Shown here: in pieces, positions 28,048 through 34,890 of the stretch
Numbering within the stretch: position 1 is the stretch's first letter
How the letters are laid out: the number at the start of each line of letters is the position of its first letter
Assembly (NCBI GenBank): GCA_007131635.1
Contig: SLQE01000248.1
Coordinates: forward strand, 1 to 34,890
Direction of reading: 5' to 3'
Source of the DNA: Bacteroidota bacterium
GTDB lineage: Bacteria > Bacteroidota > Ignavibacteria > T3Sed10-11
Length of the DNA: 34,890 nt
The notes under the pieces: generated by a model
Seen by the model: the letters and a program-made list of their open reading frames with translations, nothing else
Databases searched by the model: none
Told to the model about the DNA's origin: nothing
Made by a program: the position numbers and the translations under genes

Positions 28048-29172
28048 TCACTTAACCAATTTCAACTTCATCGACTCAATATGGGGTCCGGCATACAGAC
28101 GGGCAAAATAAGCACCGCTTGCAACACTTTCTCCCGCATTATTTTTTCCATCCCATGTTACCTCAAACGATCCTGCCTGATAGTGTTCATAATTAACGAT
28201 ATTTCTGACAAGTCGACCGTGAATATCATATACGGCAAGCGTTACTGTTTCAGCCTGCGGCAATGAGAACCGGATTGTCGTGGATGGATTAAAAGGATTC
28301 GGATAATTCTGGTGTAATTTATACGTCGGAGAAAAAGCCTCGACCTTATTCGCTGATGTAAAACCACCGGTGTGATCTCCGTGACACTGAATACATTCCA
28401 TTTTTCCAATTGTGTCGTCAAATATATTGGGTCCATGGCAATTCATACAGTACTTAACCGACGCCTCGGTTTCATAGAGCGGTTGGAATTGGTTCCTTAA
28501 TTCGTCATTCATAATCTGAACAGAATATGCCGCGATATCACCGGTAAGTCGGGCACATCTTTCACTTCGCTCGGTGGTTGACCTTTTAACGCCTGATTTG
28601 GCGCACCAATTTGAAACCGATACATGACAGAGCGGTGATCCGGCAACGGTTTGGAGTATCTCACCGGTAAATCTATTATCGGTGAATTTATGTTCCTGAG
28701 CGTACTGGTTGCTTATGTCAGTTGGAGTATCAACAACAGTGTACCAACCAAGCAGCTCATTTCCCAGTTTACCGGACTTCTCTTTGTCCCAGCATAAATT
28801 TATCGCCGTCAAAGCTCCGATTAGTCCACCGCATAGTGTCCCCCAGCCCCATGCGCCCCCTCTTCCCCATTCAAGAAAATCAGTCGGCATCAGCGTGTAA
28901 GGCTCACCAATCTCTTCGGCAAGCATCGAGACAATTGCGTGAAATGCCCCGTATGAGCAACCTTTCCCGGTCCAGTAGCCGGCATGTCCGCGAATCCGCG
29001 CTTCTTCCGGATCCAACTCAACATACGGCCATGGCCAATCTGCTGTTTTGATTCCCGCACCGGCTCTATTCCGGGTTAACAAACCCAATGCTCCCATACC
29101 TGCGGTTATTCCGGCAGCGTATTTTGCACTGTTTGTCAGGAATTCTTTCCGCGATAGCAATGTTTTTTCCAT
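28048..29172 (-). CDS. Tat-exported C_GCAxxG-type, two-haem protein with type IX sorting domain
   Basis: A 374-residue exported redox protein. The N-terminus SRKEFLTNSAKYAAGITAGMGALGLL is a twin-arginine-like signal with the RK variant. Residues 60-200 resemble the split-Soret cytochrome/C_GCAxxG family: GKGCSYGAFHAI (C72), WGTLCGGLIGAL (C114) and LCHVSVSNWC (C182, C190). Two c-type haem sites follow: CMNCHG (C242, C245, H246) and CIQCHG (C260, C263, H264). Residues about 282-374 form a type IX secretion C-terminal domain: YPNPFNPSTTI, VYDIHGRLVRN, WDGKNNAGESVASGAYFARL. It is probably a surface or periplasmic electron carrier. It stands alone, with no cytochrome maturation genes beside it. 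Confidence 0.85.
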   Translation of the reverse strand: MEKTLLSRKEFLTNSAKYAAGITAGMGALGLLTRNRAGAGIKTADWPWPYVELDPEEARIRGHAGYWTGKGCSYGAFHAIVSMLAEEIGEPYTLMPTDFLEWGRGGAWGWGTLCGGLIGALTAINLCWDKEKSGKLGNELLGWYTVVDTPTDISNQYAQEHKFTDNRFTGEILQTVAGSPLCHVSVSNWCAKSGVKRSTTERSERCARLTGDIAAYSVQIMNDELRNQFQPLYETEASVKYCMNCHGPNIFDDTIGKMECIQCHGDHTGGFTSANKVEAFSPTYKLHQNYPNPFNPSTTIRFSLPQAETVTLAVYDIHGRLVRNIVNYEHYQAGSFEVTWDGKNNAGESVASGAYFARLYAGPHIESMKLKLVK

Positions 29173-29222
29173 AGTCTAACACCATTCGTGTAAGGTGAAA
29201 TATCTTGAATAGCCATTTAATG

Positions 29223-29257
29223 TGATGGTATTTTGCGTTACAAAATCTGTACCATCA
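29223..29257 (-). repeat. Bulged 13-bp hairpin in the probable leader of the cytochrome-like gene
   Basis: TGATGGTATTTTG pairs with CAAAA-TACCATCA around a 5-nt loop, interrupted by a 4-nt bulge on one side. It lies 51-85 nt upstream of the start codon on the minus strand and has no T-tract, so it is more likely an RNA control or protein-binding element than a terminator. Confidence 0.45.
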
Positions 29258-29609
29258 AATATTTAACCAGAGCTATAATATTCTCGCTTTTTACTGCATA
29301 TTTCTGAAAACTAATAAATTTATACTGTCGCAATTATATACGGTAAATTCGTAAATATCGACAGCGCCCTTTATATTCAAAGATTTTGTAAATATTCGGT
29401 CTTCATGTAAGCCGAAAAGATGCTTAATTAATCGGCATTTGTCGTTTATCGTTAAAATAAATAGAATTCTCACTTCTAAGAAATCTTTAATTATTTCTCT
29501 GAAAAAATATTACAAAATCCGGAGTTATTGATATTTGAAACCTCATAGTTAAACGCCGTATGATTGAATAATTTATTAGGATTATTTCTATTAGAGGATG
29601 GGAAAATAT

Positions 29610-29638
29610 TTGACAAAGTATAATATAAACTGTATATT
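29610..29638 (+). promoter_or_regulatory. Strong promoter of the candidate non-coding RNA
   Basis: TTGACA, 17 nt, TATATT with TG directly before the -10 hexamer. It is the best promoter match noticed in the window. The expected start is about 29645. No protein gene with a good ribosome site follows before the terminator at 29774. Confidence 0.65.
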
Positions 29639-29644
29639 CCGGTC

Positions 29645-29814
29645 TAAACATATAACAATCTAAGACAGCCAATAATTACAATGATTGCGGCTCATCCACA
29701 TGACGTCGTTGGAACGACTATCGGAGAGCAGCTTGTCCCATTGATTGGATCCGATAGTAATTATTCAGCTTAGCCCGAATACTACATAGGTACATAGTAT
29801 TCGGGTTTTTTTTT
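29645..29814 (+). ncRNA. Candidate structured small RNA of about 170 nt, family not recognised
   Basis: Bounded by a near-consensus promoter and a strong intrinsic terminator. By hand folding, CTAAG (29660-29664) pairs with CTTAG (29769-29773), and AATAATTAC (29671-29679) pairs with GTAATTATT (29757-29765), giving a closing stem. Inside, GTCGT/ACGAC (29705-29718, loop TGGA) abuts TATCGGA/TCCGATA (29719-29756), whose last base abuts the closing stem, so three helices can stack. GCGGCTC (29687-29693) can pair 6 of 7 with GAGCAGC (29726-29732) as a possible pseudoknot. No match to 6S, tmRNA, SRP RNA or riboswitch consensus sequences that I remember. A 30-codon ORF (29681-29773) lies within it but has no ribosome site. 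Confidence 0.55.
29774..29814 (+). terminator. Intrinsic terminator of the candidate RNA
   Basis: CCCGAATACTA pairs perfectly with TAGTATTCGGG (11 bp, 10-nt loop) and is followed by nine Ts. There is no plus-strand protein gene upstream for over 1.8 kb, so it must serve the short transcript that starts near 29645. Confidence 0.88.
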
Positions 29815-29828
29815 GTTAAGCCGCTTCA

Positions 29829-29858
29829 TTGCAAGTCAAACACATTGCATTTTACAAT
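29829..29858 (+). promoter_or_regulatory. Probable gltA promoter
   Basis: TTGCAA, 18 nt, TACAAT, located after the upstream terminator and 80 nt before the gltA start codon. CATTGCA occurs twice here. This makes gltA independent of the upstream RNA. Confidence 0.5.
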
Positions 29859-29938
29859 GAAAAATACTCAAAATAATCCAGAAGCCAACCTGAAACCTGC
29901 TGCATCAATCCGATAACCAAAACAAAGGAGAAAGAATC

Positions 29939-31228
29939 ATGAGCAAAGAAACCCTTACCATTACCGATAACAGAACCGGTACATCATATGAAATACCGAT
30001 CGAGCACGACACTATTAAAGCTATGGATCTACGGCAGATAAAAGTGAAGGATGACGATTTCGGTATGATGGCGTATGATCCCGGTTTTACGAACACCGCT
30101 TCGTGTAAAAGTAAAATTACTTTCATCGACGGAGAAAAAGGAATACTGCGATATCGCGGCTACCCCATTGAGCAAATTGCCGAAAAAAGCAACTATCTTG
30201 AGACAGCTTATCTAATCCTGTTCGGTGAATTACCCACAAAAGAACAATATGAGGACTGGGTATATCACATTACTCACCACACGTTTGTTCATGAAAATGT
30301 CAAAACATTTATGGACGGCTATCAGTACGATGCCCATCCGATGGGCATACTTGCAAGTACCGTAGCGGCACTCTCGACATTTTATCCGGAAGCAAAAAAA
30401 GTAGATGATCCGGAAGTCCGCTTACATCAGATCCACCGTCTTATCGGAAAGATGCCGACTCTAGCGGCGTATGCTTACCGCCACAAAATGGGATTTCCGT
30501 ATGTCTACCCCGATAACGATCTCAGCTACACCGGTAATTTCTTGAACATGCTCTTCAAAATGAGTGAACCAAAATACGAGGTCAATCCGGTGCTCGAAAA
30601 AGCTCTCGATGTGCTCTTCATTCTTCACGCAGATCACGAGCAGAATTGCAGTGCGAATGCTATGCGAAGCATCGGCAGCTCAAATGCCGACCCGTATGTT
30701 GCTACAGCGGGAGCAGCTGCAGCGTTATACGGTCCGCTCCATGGCGGAGCCAATGAAGCAGTATTGAGAATGCTGGCTGAGATTGGAGATATCAAGAAAG
30801 TTCCAGAATACATCAAGCGGGTCAAGGCAGGTGATTTCCGGCTTATGGGCTTCGGGCACAGGGTCTATAAGAACTATGATCCAAGAGCGAAAATAATCAA
30901 AAAAATGGCCGATGAGGTTTTCGAAGTAACCGGAAGAAATCCATTGCTTGACATTGCCCTCGAACTTGAACGTATTGCTCTTGAAGATGACTTCTTTGTA
31001 AGCCGCAAACTATATCCCAACGTAGACTTCTATTCGGGTCTTATCTATCAGGCAATGAAGTTCCCGACGGACATCTTTGTGGTACTGTTTGCAATACCGC
31101 GTACTTCCGGTTGGCTTGCCCAATGGCTTGAGTTCCTCGATGGTCCGGACAGAAAAATAGCCCGACCGCGTCAGATATATCTTGGCGAGATAACCAGGGA
31201 CTATGTAGAGATTGACAAGCGGAAATAA
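29939..31228 (+). CDS. gltA: Citrate synthase
   Basis: Condenses oxaloacetate and acetyl-CoA to citrate, the entry step of the TCA cycle. A 429-residue protein with the N-terminal beta domain (ASCKSKITFIDGEKGILRYRGYPIEQIA) seen in the long hexameric-type enzymes. Catalytic motifs: HADHEQNCSANAMR, GPLHGGANEAV (first catalytic His), GFGHRVYKNYDPRA (second His) and the Asp in PNVDFYSGLIY. RPRQIYLGE near the end is typical. AAAGGAG lies about 8 nt before the ATG. mdh follows 131 nt downstream in the same direction. 2-methylcitrate synthase is unlikely because that branch lacks the long N-terminal domain. Confidence 0.96.
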   Translation: MSKETLTITDNRTGTSYEIPIEHDTIKAMDLRQIKVKDDDFGMMAYDPGFTNTASCKSKITFIDGEKGILRYRGYPIEQIAEKSNYLETAYLILFGELPTKEQYEDWVYHITHHTFVHENVKTFMDGYQYDAHPMGILASTVAALSTFYPEAKKVDDPEVRLHQIHRLIGKMPTLAAYAYRHKMGFPYVYPDNDLSYTGNFLNMLFKMSEPKYEVNPVLEKALDVLFILHADHEQNCSANAMRSIGSSNADPYVATAGAAAALYGPLHGGANEAVLRMLAEIGDIKKVPEYIKRVKAGDFRLMGFGHRVYKNYDPRAKIIKKMADEVFEVTGRNPLLDIALELERIALEDDFFVSRKLYPNVDFYSGLIYQAMKFPTDIFVVLFAIPRTSGWLAQWLEFLDGPDRKIARPRQIYLGEITRDYVEIDKRK

Positions 31229-31278
31229 ACTGAAGAATGAAACCAGATTACCCGTCGTTATTTGCCTACTTTTTTTGA

Positions 31279-32283
<1,005 letters not shown>

Positions 32284-32297
32284 AATAAAACAACGAC

Positions 32298-32330
32298 ACC
32301 GGGGCTAAGAGTATTAAGCCCCGGTATTTT
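32298..32330 (+). terminator. Intrinsic terminator after mdh
   Basis: ACCGGGGCT pairs with AGCCCCGGT (9 bp, GC-rich, 10-nt loop), followed by ATTTT, 15 nt after the mdh stop codon. Confidence 0.8.
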
Positions 32331-32500
32331 CCCGGTAATCACAATACGTTCATTGTAACCGTTGTATATGAAGAGTTGCGTGTAAGTTTTTAAAAATCTT
32401 CAATGAAAACCAATGCCATAAAAGCATATTCACACAGTAACTCCTGATGATACTAGCTACTCGGTGAACAATATTATTTCCGGATAAGGAGGTATTCCAG

Positions 32501-32845
32501 ATGGCAGATTGTATTTTTTGTGAAATAGTCAACAACAGAATGAAGAGCGATATTGTGTATCAAGATGAGGATCTGGTTGTATTTAACGATATAACTCCGC
32601 AGGCTCCCGTACACACATTGATTGTGCCAAGAAAACATATCGAATCTCTGCACGATATGAAACCGGAGGACGCGGATATTATGAGTCACATGGTCCGGAT
32701 CGTAAAAATAATAACGGAAAAATACAGATTAAAAGAGGACGGATACCGCCTTGTTGTTAATTGCGGCATAAACGGCGGACAAACGGTACCTCATCTTCAC
32801 CTGCATATTCTCGGCGGCCGTCGTATGACCTGGCCTCCCGGTTAA
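32501..32845 (+). CDS. HIT-family nucleotide hydrolase (HinT-like)
   Basis: A 114-residue histidine-triad protein, the size and pattern of HinT purine nucleoside phosphoramidases. It starts CIFCEIVNNRMKSDIVYQDEDLVVFNDITPQAPVH and ends with the catalytic triad GQTVPHLHLHILGGRRMTWPPG. The Cys-x2-Cys near the start resembles the zinc-binding HIT branch, with two of the ligands visible. AAGGAGG sits 8 nt before the ATG, one of the strongest ribosome sites in the window. It is monocistronic and converges on the RarD-like gene with 22 nt between. Confidence 0.95.
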   Translation: MADCIFCEIVNNRMKSDIVYQDEDLVVFNDITPQAPVHTLIVPRKHIESLHDMKPEDADIMSHMVRIVKIITEKYRLKEDGYRLVVNCGINGGQTVPHLHLHILGGRRMTWPPG

Positions 32846-32867
32846 ATTTCACTTTATTGTTTTTTTC

Positions 32868-33770
32868 CTAACGTATTGGTTTTTCAACATATCTTACCTT
32901 ACGGATAAGTGAAAGCGTATATAATGCAAGAGCCGTCCATATAAATCCAAAACTCACCGTATGGATGGCAGTGAACGGCTCACTGTAACCGATAACACCT
33001 ATGAGAAGCATCAAGGTTGGAGCTATATACTGCAGAAAACCTATACGCGACAACGGAATCCGACGCGCCCCCTGGGCAAACCAATAAAGCGGAATCGCAG
33101 TGATCGCACCGGAAAATACAAGTAACCCGGTAACCGAAAAATCTGCCGTCAGAAACGAACCGGTTCCTTTCACTGCCTGGACTAGAATAAAACCACCCGC
33201 GATCGGCGCAAGCAGTAGTGTCTCAACCCCCAGACTGGACAAGGCATCAAGATTCATAATCTTTTTTATCAATCCGTAAAAACCGAACGTCACACTCAGC
33301 ACCAATGCGATCCACGGGATACGCCCGAAATGATAAGTAACGATAAGCACCCCGACCATGGCAAGAATCAGTGCTATCCATTGAATTCTATCAAGCCTCT
33401 CTTTCAATACAAGCAAACCGAGAAAAATGCTTATTAACGGGTTGATGTAATATCCCATACTTGCTTCGACGATACGGTCGATATGGACTGCATAAATATA
33501 GGTAAACCAATTGATACCTATCAACGCTCCGGTCAGGATTAAAGATATCCGATTACGGAAATCGAGAAGCAGTGTGAGGAAGTTTTTCCTGCCGCTATAC
33601 AATAGTACCAGGACGACAAAGATCGCCGACCAGAAGATTCGATGAGCGAGAATTTCTGCGGCAGGTACCGCGTGCAATAGTTTCCAGTAAACCGGAAGAA
33701 TTCCCCAGAGGATAAACGCACTAATCGCATAGAATGTACCGAGCGATGATTCTGAGTAGTTATTCTTCAC
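32868..33770 (-). CDS. rarD: EamA-family permease, RarD type
   Basis: An inner-membrane protein with about ten hydrophobic helices in two EamA repeats, 300 residues from the preferred GTG at 33770 (AGGA about 10 nt upstream). The track start is a TTG at 33803 that has no ribosome site and adds 11 residues. Family landmarks: AISAFILWGILPVYWKLL, EILAHRIFWSAIF, GINWFTYIYAV, ASMGYYINPL and GAITAIPLYWFAQGARRIPLSRIGFLQYIAPTLM. RarD proteins are thought to export or import small metabolites, but the substrate is unknown. It follows the serine hydrolase gene by 64 nt on the same strand and may be co-transcribed. Confidence 0.92.
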   Translation of the reverse strand: MKNNYSESSLGTFYAISAFILWGILPVYWKLLHAVPAAEILAHRIFWSAIFVVLVLLYSGRKNFLTLLLDFRNRISLILTGALIGINWFTYIYAVHIDRIVEASMGYYINPLISIFLGLLVLKERLDRIQWIALILAMVGVLIVTYHFGRIPWIALVLSVTFGFYGLIKKIMNLDALSSLGVETLLLAPIAGGFILVQAVKGTGSFLTADFSVTGLLVFSGAITAIPLYWFAQGARRIPLSRIGFLQYIAPTLMLLIGVIGYSEPFTAIHTVSFGFIWTALALYTLSLIRKVRYVEKPIR

Positions 33771-33834
33771 GCGTGCTGAATCCTGTGTACGAAAATTGTG
33801 CAATGTAGGGAAGGACGGTCATTATCTTCGTATA

Positions 33835-34890
33835 TTACTCGATTCTCATAAATACGATATCATCCACAGAAGACTCCAGCGGGATAAGCACCCTGTCTAT
33901 CCGACCTTCTTTGTTCACTAGGAAAGTAAATTCAGTTCCGCCGCTGAATGCACCCCAATAGCCGCGTTCTCGTCTGAACATATTAAATTTGCATCGTTCA
34001 AGATTTGATGTCGCTCCATAACGGGTTACCGTCAGCCGGTTTCTGTTATGTGCTATTGTAAACTCACCATAAGCCGGGTGCGAATAGGTTCCGGCGTATT
34101 CATTGAGTGCATGAGTCAGTTGAGGAGAATCATGACAGGCAGACGGGCGTGTTTCGGAAAGCCGCTCTTTTAGTCTGGTATTCCAATCGACCTGGTCCAA
34201 TTCAAGCAGACGTTCAAGTGCATTATACGCTACGATTCTATTCACCTGAGCACGATTATAGTTAGTAATTGAAATAATGCCGATATTAGAATCGGGGATC
34301 AGCATAAGATGTGTCCTGTATGCTCCGATGGCGCCGCCATGGTAAACTATTCGATGTCCCCGATAATGACTAATACGCCAGCCCAATCCATAATTGGCGA
34401 ATGACAATTCTTCATCTTCCGCATCACGGGAAGCAACGACCCAAGGTGAATGCAACTGACCCATTTGTTGCGACGATAACAGCGTATCCGCCATAACAAT
34501 CCCCCGATTAAGATTGAACTGAAGCCATTGTGCCATATCCGAGATGTTGGAATTTATCGATCCGGCCGGACCGAGTGCATCGACATTGCGGAACGGTGCA
34601 ATGGTCAATCCGTTTCCGGCGATTGTATATGGATGGGCGAAATCATTGGCCATTTGCATGTCGGTAACCGAAAAGTTGGTGGCAGTCATTCCGAGCGGAC
34701 GTAAAATCCGTAGATTCACAAAATTCTCCCACGACGTTCCTGATACGGCTTCAATAACACGTCCTGCGGTAATATAGAGCAGATTATTATACTGATACGT
34801 TTCTCTCAGCCCCCGGCTAAAATCAAGATATTTTATTTTGTCAACTAATTCTTCACGGGTAAAGGGTGTCCCGAGCCATACGCTGTCATG
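33835..34890 (-). CDS. Serine hydrolase of the beta-lactamase/class C fold (partial, 5' end outside window)
   Basis: The reading frame stays open to the right edge, so the gene is cut by the window; the track start at 34719 is an internal GTG. The visible 351 residues include the Tyr motif YNN in TYQYNNLLYITAGRVIEAVSG, LRPLGM, and the third active-site motif HGG in IVYHGGAIGAYRTHLMLIPD, all typical of PF00144 (beta-lactamase-like serine hydrolases). The SxxK nucleophile motif would lie outside the window. The last about 100 residues form a DUF3471-like beta domain (LNEYAGTYSHPAYGEFTI). This combination is common in secreted esterases or peptidases rather than true antibiotic-degrading enzymes; the substrate is unknown. 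Confidence 0.88.
   Translation of the reverse strand, partial: HDSVWLGTPFTREELVDKIKYLDFSRGLRETYQYNNLLYITAGRVIEAVSGTSWENFVNLRILRPLGMTATNFSVTDMQMANDFAHPYTIAGNGLTIAPFRNVDALGPAGSINSNISDMAQWLQFNLNRGIVMADTLLSSQQMGQLHSPWVVASRDAEDEELSFANYGLGWRISHYRGHRIVYHGGAIGAYRTHLMLIPDSNIGIISITNYNRAQVNRIVAYNALERLLELDQVDWNTRLKERLSETRPSACHDSPQLTHALNEYAGTYSHPAYGEFTIAHNRNRLTVTRYGATSNLERCKFNMFRRERGYWGAFSGGTEFTFLVNKEGRIDRVLIPLESSVDDIVFMRIE

Larger units (their letters stand above)
29173..29938. other. 766-nt gene-free region between the cytochrome-like gene and gltA
   Basis: AT-rich and without a supported protein gene; the two ORF-track entries on the minus strand are short and lack ribosome sites. It holds a long hairpin (29223-29257) near the cytochrome-like gene, a weak CTGTCG/CGACAG inverted repeat (29325-29364), an otherwise featureless stretch to about 29600, then a promoter, a candidate structured RNA and its terminator (29610-29814), and a separate gltA promoter (29829-29858). 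Confidence 0.7.

Noticed and set aside
29681-29773. 30-codon ORF (MIAAHPHDVV...) ending just before the terminator
   Set aside because: No ribosome site, and 30 open codons are expected by chance; the overlapping base-pairing fits a structured RNA better. Not fully excluded as a small peptide gene.

Overview
The window is a dense, fully bacterial chromosomal segment (about 27 protein-coding genes, no rRNA or tRNA seen, no phage or insertion-sequence genes seen). It most likely comes from a member of the FCB superphylum outside or at the edge of Bacteroidota (Ignavibacteria, Calditrichota, KSB1 or Marinimicrobia-like). The reasons are a C-terminal type IX secretion sorting domain with the YPNPFNPSTTI signature, an enlarged SecA with a long N-terminal insertion, a DUF4270-like lipoprotein directly after glgA, a Bacteroidota-type glutaminyl cyclase, and a serine palmitoyltransferase-like enzyme. 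Superoxide dismutase, citrate synthase, malate dehydrogenase and an exported multiheme protein suggest a respiring, oxygen-exposed organism. The phylum call is inference.

Layout. 1-1500 (minus): superoxide dismutase, a small unknown protein and an Rrf2-type regulator. 1634-3868 (plus): a 3-hydroxyacyl-CoA dehydrogenase relative and acetate kinase, overlapping by 4 nt, behind a promoter that carries a 25-bp-period direct repeat. 3940-7355 (minus): secA and a P-II gene 5 nt apart. 7490-9034 (plus): a DacB-type penicillin-binding lipoprotein. 9039-10471 (minus): two DUF4097-like exported proteins, one with nine TSGG rungs and one truncated paralogue. 10635-13409 (plus): glutaminyl cyclase, prmA and a Ppx/GppA phosphatase. 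13494-19393 (plus): glgA, a GmhB-type phosphatase, a DUF4270-like lipoprotein, an outer-membrane barrel and a TPR protein. 19623-22770 (plus): glyA, tatC and a long-chain polyprenyl diphosphate synthase. 22773-26682 (minus): uspA, ilvE, a GNAT-type acyltransferase and a serine palmitoyltransferase-like enzyme, with a CerR-like reductase diverging at 26903-27883. 28048-29172 (minus): a Tat-signal, C_GCAxxG-like, two-haem protein with a type IX sorting domain. 29173-29938: a 766-nt gene-free stretch. 29939-32283 (plus): gltA and mdh. 32501-34890: a HIT protein, a RarD-type permease and a beta-lactamase-fold serine hydrolase that runs off the window.

The most unusual item is in the 766-nt gap upstream of gltA. 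A near-consensus promoter (TTGACA-N17-TATATT, 29610-29638) is followed about 130 nt later by a strong intrinsic terminator (29774-29814). Between them lie several mutually compatible complementary segments: a 5+9 bp closing stem, a 5-bp tetraloop hairpin stacked on a 7-bp stem, and a possible pseudoknot. gltA appears to have its own promoter after the terminator, so this looks like a free-standing structured RNA of about 170 nt. I do not recognise the family.

A second theme is the cell envelope. The window holds SecA, TatC, a type IX cargo, a lipoprotein glutaminyl cyclase, a DacB enzyme, several lipoproteins and outer-membrane proteins, and a candidate ceramide/sphingolipid gene set next to a branched-chain aminotransferase.
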